A program made the position numbers and the translations under genes. From Epiperipatus broadwayi (taxonomy: Eukaryota > Onychophora > Udeonychophora > Euonychophora > Peripatidae), in NCBI GenBank assembly GCA_028023455.1, contig JAQFVV010006275.1:1557279-1621278 (forward strand): a stretch of 64,000 bases of DNA, in the 5' to 3' direction. Positions within the stretch are counted from its first letter, which is position 1; the number at the start of each line of letters is the position of its first letter. Of this stretch, positions 44,395 to 55,394 are shown piece by piece. The notes beneath the pieces are model-generated. The model saw only the letters and a list, made by a program, of their open reading frames with translations. It did not search any database and was not told the origin of the DNA.

Positions 44395-45349
44395 GCTGGT
44401 TTAAAATTTAAAAATAATTGAATAGAAAGTTCATCACCTTTCCGACCCTTGTGGGTCATTTTTTTCCACTACCATACCATCATGCTCCCGTAGAATAAAG
44501 TAAAAGCCTGATGGAGAACTTTAAATTGCTGAGCAGAAGCTTGCTGTCATATAAGAAGTGGCATGGAGCCCTGAACCACTATGCATGGAATGACTTTGAA
44601 AAATGGACTCTTAAAATGATGTAAGGTAAATTATTTCAAACCACCACCTTTGAAACTAAAGCTAGCTTGCCTAACTAATCTCAAACTCTATTAAGATTTC
44701 TCCTAATATATTATTTATCAACTTTGTATCTTACTGAAATGTAAATTGCTCTCAAAATTTTTTATGAATCTTATTCTATCTCATATGCTCTAACTTTCTT
44801 TAACTTTGGTGTGGTCATTTATTTATAGTTATTTATTACTTGATTTTATATGTATGCTTTTATTATTAATATGCTAATCTCAAGCAACCTGATGAGCTGA
44901 ATTTCTTAAAATCTTTTCTTTTCTCTTTTAAGTAAACCTCCATGAATTAAGTTATTAATGTCCCTTAAAACATAATGCATATTAATTAATATGCTCGCCA
45001 GATTGTTTTTACGAGACATTTTGTTTATGTTTTAGTATAAAAAATTATTTGTAACTCTGAATTTTACCCAGGGTGAATCCAGAACTTAGGCTAATTAACG
45101 CTCTGAAACTTTATTTATTTTATAAATGTTATTATACAATTCTGAAAAGGTGACTTATTTGTTGTTTTCTATAACTGATAATTTTCTTTTATTTTTCCAT
45201 ACTCTTAAAATTTCAAATACTTAAATTTTCCAATTATTATAAAATCCATGAAAGTGCTATTGAATCATTTTTAATATAGCAGAAAAGTAGGGGGGGTCAA
45301 ATCTTAACGTATATTTTATTAAATGAAATTAAATCTCTCTATATATATA
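44395..45349. other. stretch without recognised gene
   Basis: The segment 44430-44600 is GC-richer and reads like a repeat fragment (CCGACCCTTGTGGGTC, CATCATGCTCCCGTAG) but I cannot assign it. The rest is AT-rich. Confidence 0.4.
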
Positions 45350-45357
45350 TTCTAGTG

Positions 45358-45715
45358 CAGGGGTCCCCAACCATATGCCTGTGGGCACCATGGTGCCCGC
45401 AGACCATTTTATGTGTGCCCGCCGCTATCTGAACACGATAAAAAATTATTTATCTGCTACAAATAAATTTAATTTTTAAAATTTCTTATAAATTATTGTA
45501 TTATACTGTAATCAAATTGTAAGGCAATACAGCGTAAAAATATAAACGTTAATTATAAGTTAAAATTTTATTTTTGAAATAAATATTTTTTTGTACATTA
45601 TATGTATTATTAACAATTTCCAACTATAAATTTACATTGAAAAAATAAATGGTGCCCGCCACCTGGCGGGTATTATAGAATGTGCTCTTAAGTGCAAAAA
45701 GGTTGGGGGCCCCTG
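45358..45715. mobile_element. hAT-family MITE, 358 bp, perfect 8-bp duplication
   Basis: The ends are CAGGGGTCCCCAACC and GGTTGGGGGCCCCTG, near-perfect inverted repeats of hAT type. The duplication TTCTAGTG is exact at 45350-45357 and 45716-45723. A subterminal pair GGTGCCCGC / GGTGCCCGCC...GGCGGG lies near each end. The interior is AT-rich and non-coding. It would have been moved by an hAT transposase supplied elsewhere. Exact ends and duplication suggest a fairly young insertion. Confidence 0.92.
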
Positions 45716-45723
45716 TTCTAGTG

Positions 45724-48574
45724 GCATAGCATATTATTTGTATAAATTATGACATTCAAACAAGGGTCATTTATTTTAAAGCAGTAAATCATATTCAATG
45801 TCATTAGTGACATCTTTCCATAATGCATTACTGACATTCAGCATATCTTTGTGAATATACATATATATTAGATGCTTCTAATCTGGGGGTTGTGACAAGA
45901 TCGAACCCATAGATTTCTTCTTATGCCTTGTCCTGTGGATAGTTGAGCCTCCCATGACCACTTTCTTTGTATAAAAGGCCTCTGCATGTCGGGACATCTA
46001 TGGCATGCCTTATCCACATTTCTCTAAGCACTGCCCAAGAAGGGGGTCTTAGATTTCGTTTTCATCTAGAAGCATGACCTTTTCCTGTTATTTCTTTGCC
46101 ACAATGTCAGTACTGCAAACTTCTTCACATTATTATTTCTTGTGCTTCATGACCCAGTTTTGATGATGTAATATTAAAATTGTGCTCTGCTCAAAATATA
46201 CATAAATGTCAACTACTACTAGTTTTATTAATTAAATTTATTTCAATCTTATACAATCCCACCATCGTAATTTATTATTTCTGTATTTAAGAGTATATGC
46301 CTTGGGGAAAATTAAGTGTTCTATCTTCTAAATGTTGAGTAAAAGAATTTTTCAATAAATATTTTGTCATAGATTCAAATATAATCTTTCAAATGTATTT
46401 TATTTTCACGACCTCAGCGGCATGAAAATAGTTTTCTGATCTATATAATGAATCTCGGAATGCTTCCCAAAATTGTTAGTCACCAGGCTTCAGAACCATA
46501 TATAAAAGTGTTAATAGCAATTTTATGTAAATTCTTTCTAATAATTGATTGGCACCTTAATATTGGACCCACCAAAGATGTGTGTTTATGTATAGTATAT
46601 GTCATTTAATTAATAAAAGAGCATATGAGAAATAATAGCGTGATATGTAATTATCTACTGCTTAATAGATTGCTTATTTATGCACATCTTAATGTAAATA
46701 ATTTGTCATTGTATTAAACTATATTGTTTTATTGCTTAACTTGTTTGAGTAGTTTGAATTCCTTTTTCTCCTCTTCCACGTACAACTTACATATATGCAT
46801 ATTTTAATGCAGTTAATATTGAGTCTCATTGTCTTCTCTGCTCTGCTAATGGGCCAGACTTAAGAATAAATTCTCATGAGCCATCATTATATGTTATTCA
46901 TTAGGTGTTTGATCTGGAGCTTATGGAGTGGGTTCGAATTCAGGTTGGTCCCTGACCTAAATCTCAGGCTTGACTAGGTTTGAAGTACATTTCATTGAGT
47001 TCAATCTCATGTTATATGGATCAGCATGTTTTGACCGGCACAGTGCATAGTTAATATTATGAAAATATATACTATATGTATAATATTAAAAGATTATCAA
47101 TTTTATACTTTTTTTCATTGCTTTATTTTTATCCTTAAACCAACAAAATATTACACAATTCCAACTAATATAATGTTTTCGTAACAAATTTATTTTTCTC
47201 TCCAATTACACCACCTAGTGTAAGCTTGAGTAATTAATTATTGGTAGATGTTAATGTTTAATAAATTACTATTTATTAATATCCTATCCATATCCTTGAA
47301 CTAGTTTCTAATTTGTAATACTTATGAGGAGCTTTGGATCTGAGGGATCTAATGCACTTTCCTACCAGTAATCATATTATATTACTTTGTTTTGCTATAA
47401 AGCTATCAGTCTGAAATCCTTAAATTTCAACAATCAAGTAGTCTTCCCCAAGGCTGCAAATGATGAGATCTTATTTTCATGTTTTTATGAACATAAAATA
47501 CATTTAAAAAAGTAATATCAAGATATTTAATATAAATATAAAGAAAAAAGAGTGGTAAAATATTGTGATATAAATATATATTTGTATATAAATATATAAA
47601 AGCACTCAACACTTAATGCCAATATCAATTATAATCAATCTGTTGATAAAGCATCCTCCTTTTTAACAATAAAGATAGAAATCCTACTTTTATTTATGGC
47701 ATGGATCAGGAATTGGTAGCTCTGGAGCCACATGCAGTTCTTTAGTTAAAAAGTGTGTCTCTCTTATTTTGGATTTAAAAATTTTACATAAATTTCATTA
47801 AAAATTTAATATATATGTTTTTGTTTCACCAACAAAATATTATATGCAATTTTAGGAGTTGTTTAAATCTTGTTTATTCATAGTTAACATTATTACATCT
47901 ATAAATAATGAATGAAATTGATTTCAATGTGCATCTCTCTCTAAATTTTAATTTTTCTATGTTTTTTGTTAAAATGGCTCCAAAATGTTCCTGACCCCTG
48001 ATTTATGGTCTAACATATTTATATAGATACCAAAAATTGCAACTTGACCACAGATGTTGAAGTTATTGATACAAAGAAGTTTAAATAAACCTCATTAAAC
48101 AGGTAAACTGTTCTGAATGCAGACTAACAAATAGACAATTATAACCTCCAAACAGCAATTATAACTTTCAAACTGCAATCCAACTATGTATTACTTAAGA
48201 AATAAATCTGATAAAGCCCTAGACTGGATAGATCAATAATGTAAGTACATGGAAGCAGTCAATATTTAAATAATACCAATGTCAATAACAATCCCAATCT
48301 GTTGTCAAGGCAAATTCCCTTTTAACAAATTCAGGATTAAAAACTAGCCAGAATTTAAAATTAAAATTTCATAATCTAATTTCATTGCCAAGGTAGATTT
48401 CTCAAATGCATATAAATTGAATTCAATAAACCAAATTGTATCAAAAATTAAATGTTTGTCATAAAATGAGACAAAATTAGGTTTTTTACTAAAAATTTCC
48501 AACTCTCTTGCATTTCACTCAATTTCAGCATGATTAATAACAACTTTATTGCTAGTGCTTTCACTTTTTATAAG
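45724..48574. other. stretch without recognised gene
   Basis: The segment 45880-46170 is GC-richer, with a minus-strand B-box-like GGGTTCGATCTTG at about 45895-45907; 46921-46960 has a plus-strand B-box-like GGGTTCGAATTCAGG. Both may be SINE traces. The 61-codon frame at 47427-47612 is low in complexity. No gene is supported. Confidence 0.4.
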
Positions 48575-48585
48575 TACATTAATCC

Positions 48586-48828
48586 ACTAAACATCACATA
48601 ATCACTATTTCTGCTGCTGGAGGGTTGCATTAGATCCTAATATTTAGGTGCAGTGCTCTCAGATCCAAGGCTCCTCACTGATGAAAGCCACAAGTTGGAA
48701 ACTAGTCTGAGGATGTTGGATGAGTAGGCATTAGATAGGGATTTTATGCACAAACCTTCATGCATCCTTTGATTACTCTGGCTTGCACTGGTGGCACAAC
48801 TATATGGAGAGTTTAGCTTCTGTGTAAT
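48586..48828. repeat. fold-back repeat family F1, copy b (constant end joined to inverted inner block)
   Basis: Flanked by a perfect 11-bp direct repeat TACATTAATCC (48575-48585 and 48829-48839). It starts with the constant F1 end ACTAAACATCACATAATCAC and then passes directly into the inner block in the opposite orientation to copy d's left half (GCTGCTGGAGGGTTGCATTAG ... GATTACTCTGGCTTGCACT ... ATGGAGAG). Thus it has one constant end plus an inverted inner block, and no mirror arm. The minus-strand frame across it (48637-48870) is chance. Confidence 0.8.
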
Positions 48829-48997
48829 TACATTAATCCCAAAAATAGTCTTATTAATCTTTCCAAACAACCACTCTAATTTTTGTTCATATTTCCTAGT
48901 TTTTTAATTCTGAATATGGTATAATTTGTTTATTTTATTGACTAATTTAGCTTTTAGTTTTTGATATTTTACATTTGTGTATATGTATATTCTAAGG

Positions 48998-48999
<2 letters not shown>

Positions 49000-49039
<40 letters not shown>
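49000..49039. repeat. (TA)n microsatellite
   Basis: About 20 uninterrupted TA units, the longest simple repeat of the window. Confidence 0.95.
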
Positions 49040-49041
<2 letters not shown>

Positions 49042-49741
49042 ATTAAATAGTTAGAATTAAATAAATAAAAATAAGTCAATAATGTAAAGGCAAAAATGTG
49101 CATATGATAAGAGTTACAATACACTATATAAATGAGCTTTCCTGAAATAATATATCTATTTCTTAAAATATTTATTGAAATTTAAAGTTATTGTCCAAGG
49201 CCTCAGATATAGTGGTAGCATACCTGCTTTAACCTCATGATTGAATGTAAATATGGGCTGATTAAAACTTTTTTTTTCAAGTTTGAATCAGACTTTGTAT
49301 TTTTAATTCAGGTAGTCAGTTATAAACAATCAGCCAATTTTGATTACTAAATGAATATCCAAACTGCTCTTGGCAAGAGAATAAAATGAAATTTCATTGA
49401 AATATATGATGTAGTGCTTAATATTTGAAAAAGGGCAATAATATATTTCATTGATGATAATGAAATATTCACTGATGCAGCATTTATGCCAATTAAAACC
49501 AAACAGTAAAAATTTATTTTAAAACATTCACCACTATTTGCCAATTGAATGTATTAAACAGAAGTATAATGTTATGAAATGAGATAGTTATATTACAAAA
49601 TGATATTTGAGAATGGAAGTTGTCATATTGTGAAACCACAGGATTTATTTAATTGTTTTGATTTTTATCTGGATATTTTTCAGTTTCATCTTTACAAAAA
49701 TTAAGGAATATGAGAAATTCATTTTTAGAATATCTAAGATG

Positions 49742-49848
49742 TAATATATAGGATATATGAGCACAGACTTTCACAAGACCCACCATTCTTTCACTTTATC
49801 TCATAACACTATTACATTTGAACACATATATGTCAAAAAGATAAATAA
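49742..49848 (-). repeat. partial copy of palindromic family F2 (single arm)
   Basis: Begins GTAATATATAGGATATATGAGC, the same outer end as the 39.1-kb F2 element, and follows its arm for about 108 bp to AAAGATAAATAAC. It has no second arm. An 8-bp direct repeat CTAAGATG flanks it (49734-49741 and 49849-49856). The shared outer end in both copies suggests a fixed terminus. Confidence 0.65.
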
Positions 49849-50850
49849 CTAAGATGGGGATATTTTTTAATCTAAATATAATTCTAATCATACCTCAGTG
49901 ACTGAAAAAGTGAATAAGATGTTATGATTTTCCTCAATAGGACTGTGCCCACCTATGTTTTCAATATCATAAATTCTGCATCAAAGAAATGGAATTCACC
50001 TCACATAGTTTCAAATATATAATATTATAAAATATTTGTTTCCATAGTATTGTCTATTTCAAAATTATACATCTTTTAGAAATGCAACAGTTACTCTGAG
50101 TTCAACCATGGACTTTTAATGTTGATCTCTAACTATACTATTTTTATTAAAAATGGCTGCTGTCTCTTGGATTTCAAAAGTTCTATAACCTATTTCATAG
50201 AAATATTAGCAAATATTTATCTTTCCATTAAACATAAAAAGATTTAATAAAGTATTAAATTGGCTTAAAAGCTAATGATTGTCAGATGGGTAAAGAAAAA
50301 ATTAAGTTGATCAATTAAATAAACTGTTGTGCACAATCTGCCACTTGGCTACATAACCTGATTTCTATTAGAATTAAAGATATACAGTATTTATATCTTT
50401 ATTATAAAAAGTCTTAATAGAATTTTACTAAATAATTTTTATGATTTTATCACCATTAGCCACCCTTATGAATGAGTATGGTTTTTCTAATTCCAAATTT
50501 AAAAAGACAAGAAACAAAAAGATAAAGACAAATTTTGTAACAATTATACAAGTCTTACAAAAAAAAACATAATTAATCTACTTTTATCACATACTGGGTT
50601 CATAGTCTGTTTATTCAACATCTTATAATATGTTAACTTTTTATGTAGCAAATCTTCTCTCTAAAAGAAAAAACCTCAATTATTCTTCATATTCTATCCT
50701 CATCATATATCTCACATTCTTAGTATGTCTTTGTAATAATGGTCTGCCTCTTCTATGAAAACCATATTCAAGATATCTGTAAAATAAACCAGCAAAATAA
50801 TTATAACCATAAACGATCTTCATTAATTATTTGTATAAACCTATTATACC

Positions 50851-50868
50851 TGTGTGTGTGTGTGTGTG
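50851..50868 (+). repeat. (TG)n microsatellite
   Basis: Nine TG units. Confidence 0.9.
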
Positions 50869-52481
50869 ATAGTTATGTAAAGTGTTTATATAGCTATTTA
50901 CAACTTTAAACTTAACAACTTTGAATAGATACATGACAAAAGATTAGTGTAAATTGTTAAAAGTTTTTAGCTTCAAGTTTTTTTTTTTTCAATATTGCTT
51001 TATCTTTTAATCACTAATGTTTCTTGAACTAGTTTTTTTTACTGGTTTTTAACAAACAGGATCACTTCGAAAATTATTGATCCACAAAGTATTGTATTTT
51101 GAACTATTTCCATCATCTATCATTTAATGTTGAATGTATAAAAAATTTTAAACTTTATTTAAACTTTTCAAATACAAACAACTTATTAGTAATAACACAC
51201 AAATAGACAACACAGGTTAGTAATTGCACAACGTTTTGAGTAATATTATTCTCCACTCTTCTTCAGGTGTTGCTGGCTTGACCAGTGACAATATGAGCAT
51301 AGGAGTCGAACTTACACCTTTAGATTCTCTAATATTGAATTTTAAGGCAATTCTTTAATTGATTGATTTTTTGTTTTTATTGTTAGTAAAAGTTTAAATT
51401 CATATTGCTACAACACACATTCACTATAATTGAAGAAAAGTTTGAACATGAAAATTATAGAACCATTGTACTAATAAGCATTTTATGTTCAAATTGATAA
51501 ACATTTGCTGGAAAAAAGTTAAATTTTGAAAATGTAGAAATCCTATACAACAGATGTTATCACTCCATCTATTGCAGGAAATTCAGAAAATATATATATA
51601 CAATTTATTGAATTTCAAAAAACTTGTGATAGCATTTATTAAAAAGTAAATTCTATAGTATTTGAATCATATGAGATATGGAGTAGATAATAAATAAAGG
51701 ATATTATAATAATTCAAAAGCAACCTTAAAATATATGGAAAAGTTCGAAACTTTTAAAGCTGAAAAAGACATATAATAAGAAGATTCAATCTCACCAAGC
51801 ATATTTTCATATGTCTAAAAAGAGTAATAATGGATTAAGATTGAAAAATGTAAAGAAACATCTGTGGATAAAATAAAAAGTAAATATTTTAAGATATGCA
51901 GAAGACATTCATTGAAGAAGATAAAGAAACACTGAAATTAATAATGAGATTCTAAATAGAAATATGAATTAGCATTAAACACAGTTGAAACATAAACAAC
52001 AGTTCTTGGGAAAGAAAAAATGTAAATAAAAAGTAACTAAATTGAACTGGACATTACAGAATGCTTATACATCTTGATGGAAAGATGATTAGTGCCCTAA
52101 ACTGCTAAAAAGAATTCTATTAAGAATAGTCAGAGGAAGAAATTTAGTATTCACATTCAAGAATAGGATTTTGAAAAAACATGAGGTTATAAATTAAATT
52201 AAATTCATTAGTTACATGATAATTTACTTGTAGTATATTGTATAAATAGAGATAATTTATAAGTGATGATAAAAGACATAATCAAAAGATTCTTGACATT
52301 TTAAAAATATCAAAAGAAAACACTATTTTTTTAAATTTTGAGTATTACAAAAGGTTCAAGAGACAGGAAAGACTTTATAAAAGAAAGATTAATCATATTA
52401 AAGAATAGAACTAACACTAATTCAGCTGGTTTATATGAAATCAAAATGGCTTTTATTGAATGCTATTATTATATACAAGTA

Positions 52482-52709
52482 TCACATGATCACTATTTCC
52501 TATGCTTACATAAGCTGTTAAAATAGAGGCAAAACTCTCCATACAGTAGCGCTATCTAGTACATGCCAGAGTAATCAATGGATGATGCATAAAAATCCCT
52601 ATCTAGTGAGTAGCCCTAGTTAGGGATTTTATGCTCAAACCTTATTGCATTGATTGATTACTCTGGCTTGCACTGGGTGGCACTCCTGTATGGAGTTTTT
52701 GCCTCTGTT
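52482..52709. repeat. fold-back repeat family F1, copy c
   Basis: Starts TCACATGATCACTATTTCC (constant F1 end), runs through GAGGCAAAACTCTCCATACAGTA and GCCAGAGTAATCAATGGATG to CCCTATCTAGTGAG, then turns back as the inverse (TAGGGATTTTATGC ... GATTACTCTGGCTTGCACT ... GTATGGAG ... GCCTC). The arms are about 110 bp. Flanked by TTATATACAAGTA (52469-52481) and TTATATACAGGTA (52710-52722), 12 of 13 identical. The right arm stops before the constant end. Confidence 0.8.
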
Positions 52710-52722
52710 TTATATACAGGTA

Positions 52723-53179
52723 GTTTATATTTTATTTAAATTAACTAATATGTCAAATATTCTCTAAGGATGAACATTATTTCAACTATAGCTATGAAAA
52801 ATAGTATCAGTGTCAGTAAAAGTACTTGCAGTTAATTAATATTAAAAACATGAGGATTTTTGAAATGAAATAATGTCTGATTTAATAAAATGCATTGTTT
52901 TTGATTTCTCATGATAGAAGAGATAAATTGTGGTTGTCTTCAAACTCATTCATTGTCTATGCAGTAGAATAAGGAGTAAATCAAAAGCTAAGTTTTTGTT
53001 CATACTTTATAATTGTCTTAAATATAAAAAAATACTGTAGATTCTGGAAAGATTAAAATGCCAAATGGGTAGCTGTGGATTATGATGATGCACAATTAAA
53101 CCATGACAGTCACAATAAGTTTTTCTAACATAAATGCTCGGTATCTGAGACCATTTATAATTAAGGTTCCAAATTTGAT
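52723..53179. other. AT-rich stretch without recognised gene
   Basis: Nothing supported; the 98-codon minus frame at 53007-53303 has no domain and overlaps the tandem repeat that follows. Confidence 0.45.
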
Positions 53180-53590
53180 TTTTTTTTTTATTATAAGCAT
53201 TATGCACAATAAGTATTATAATATTTGTATGAAAAAAATAACCATAAATACAAAAAATGGAAGTTCTAAATCTGATTAATTGATTGCTTTCTTTTAGTAA
53301 CATTACAATATATTATTATAATATGAATTTTATTTTATTTATTATAAGCATTATTTACAATAAGTGTTATAATAGTTATATAAAAGTAAAAAGAGAAATA
53401 TAACTGTAAATTGAAAATAATAGAGAAATTGCTTTTGTTTAATTGAAATGTGTTGATCGCTTTCTTCTAATAAAATTGCAATATGTTACAATGAAATAAA
53501 TTTGATTTTATTTATTATAAGCATTATTTACAATAAGTATTACAATATTTATATTAATATATATATATAAAACCATAGATAACAAAAGAG
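53180..53590. repeat. tandem repeat, three copies of a 150-173 bp unit
   Basis: TTATTATAAGCATTATTTACAATAAG recurs with starts at about 53190, 53341 and 53514. The following parts also match (ATAACCATAAATA / ATAACTGTAAATTG, TTGATTGCTTTCTTTTAGTAACATTACAATATATTA / TTGATCGCTTTCTTCTAATAAAATTGCAATATGTTA; each shown only in part). Copies are 75-85% alike. Function unknown. Confidence 0.7.
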
Positions 53591-54568
53591 AAATTAAGTT
53601 TAGACTATTCCATAGTATGAAATACTAAACCTAAAAAAATGACATTAAACTTATACCATGTGAGCAAAATTTAAGCTAATTAGACAGATACCCTCAGAAA
53701 GATACTAAAACAGACACTCATTTTATAAAATTTTATAAAATTAAGGCATATGAATATTTTTAGCAGTATCACATACTGCTTGTAGCTTTGATGATTACGT
53801 TAAATTAATGCTATTTAGTTCTTCAGTTCATTTTGAAAATACTACTGAAGAATTTTAATAATTAACCATTATATCAGAACAAAAATTATATATGTATATT
53901 AAAGTGAAGATTTCCATGAATAAAGGATATGAATAAATCAATAAATTTTGACTACAGGATAGAGATGCTTATAGTTATTAAAAACCTAAGGATATGATAA
54001 AATATAGAAACTGAACTGGATTCAGATCTGTATGATTATACAAGCAAGTTGACTCAGATTGAAAACATTTATATACTTTTTCAGTTTGGAAAAAAAAACT
54101 TGATAATATAACATAAAGGTAAATGGTGGTAGTTAAAAGGAAGGTGCATTACATCCCAAAGATCCAGGTGCACTGTTCCAAAAATTAAAGTTCTTCACTG
54201 ATGCTTGAAACTAATCTGGGAATTTTGATAGGACTGCAAAAGATAAGAGGTTTATTTAGCACTAACATCTGGCATTTATTATTACTTACTAAAGAGAAGA
54301 TAAAAAAGTATGCTGTAATATGAAATATGTTTACAAACACCTACATATAGAGATATTTATTTGTGTAAACTTGTATATTTAGATTTTAAGATTAATTATA
54401 AAGAGGAAAGAATTTGGTATGAAGACAAAATTAGATTGTTAGAATTGTTTGTAGAACTATAATTGTAATATAAATACAATTTGCACAAGGCATATGTTAT
54501 TTCAGTTATTAGCATTGTACAGGTTTTTTTAAAATATGCTCAGTTTTGAAATCATGTTGAGAAAACAC
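53591..54568. other. AT-rich stretch without recognised gene
   Basis: A small F1-like block (AGATCCAGGTGCACTGTTCC, then TCTTCACTGATG) at 54160-54230 suggests another eroded F1 inner block. Nothing else is supported. Confidence 0.45.
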
Positions 54569-54582
54569 AACCTTGTAATATA

Positions 54583-55380
54583 AGCCAATAAACATCACAT
54601 GATCAACTGTTATTAAAAGAGGCAAAACTCTCTATACAGTATTGCCACTCAGTGCAAACCATAGTAATCAATGAAAGCCAGAAAGCTTGTGCATAAAATC
54701 CCCAACTAATGCCTACTCATCCAATATCCCTAGATTAGTTTCTGGCTTATGACCTTCATCAGTGAGGAGCCTTGGATCTGAGAACACTGCACCTAGATCT
54801 TAGGATTTAATGTAACCCTCCAGCAGCTACCTTTTATCTCTACTTAACTACAAAACTATGAGTCTTAAATTGAAAACAATAATATTTTCAATTCAAGCTT
54901 ATTAGCTTATATAGTCATATAGGTCTAAATTCAGTTCAGTAGCTATACATTTTGGTGTCTTTGTTTTTTTAATAACCATAGCCACCACTATCCTATTAGG
55001 CAGGATTGGTTTTAAGCCAATAAACATCACATGATCACCATTTCTTATCCTTACTTATAACTGTTATTACAAGAGGAAAAATAAGCTAATGAGCTTGGAA
55101 TGAAAATATTATGTTTTCAATTTAAGACTCATAGTTTTGTAGTTAAGTAAAGATAAAAGGTGGTTGCTGGAGGGTTGCATTAGATCCTAAGATCTAGGTG
55201 CAGTTCTCTCAGATCCAAGGCTCCTCACTGATGATGGCCACAAGCCAGAAAGTAGTCTGGGGATATTGGATGAGTAGGCACTAGATAGGGATTTTATGCA
55301 CAGGCCTTCTGGCATCCATTGATTACTCTGGCTTGCACTGAGTGGCAATACTGTATGGAGAGTTTTACTTGTTTTTTATT
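54583..55380. repeat. large fold-back repeat family F1, copy d, 14-bp duplication
   Basis: A perfect 14-bp direct repeat, AACCTTGTAATATA, flanks the unit (54569-54582 and 55381-55394). The left half runs constant end, inner block, then CTACCTTTTATCTCTACTTAAC and ATTTTCAATTCAAGCTTATTAGC (to about 54910). The right half (about 55070-55380) is its inverse, down to GTATGGAGAGTTTTAC. Arms are about 310 bp. In the loop, at 55013-55085, a second constant end (TAAGCCAATAAACATCACATGATCACC) appears in the same orientation as the first. The right end stops short of a constant end. This is the longest F1 copy here and shows sequence beyond the inner block. Confidence 0.8.
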
Positions 55381-55394
55381 AACCTTGTAATATA

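Larger units (their letters stand above)
48840..52468. other. AT-rich stretch with scattered small repeats
   Basis: No gene seen. It contains a (TA)n tract at 49000-49039, a SINE-like head at 49199-49270 (same family as 33343-33425), part of an F2 repeat at 49742-49848, a (TG)n tract at 50851-50868, and a minus-strand tRNA-like B-box (GTTCGACTCC, about 51304-51314) beside a CACCTGAAGAAGAGTGG motif at 51252-51270 that is common in invertebrate repeats. The 65-codon frame 49347-49544 has no domain. Confidence 0.45.

Noticed and set aside
48637-48870. 77-codon minus-strand frame
   Set aside because: It lies almost entirely within an F1 repeat copy and its flanking duplication.
53007-53303. 98-codon minus-strand frame
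   Set aside because: AT-driven open frame overlapping a tandem repeat, with no recognisable motif.
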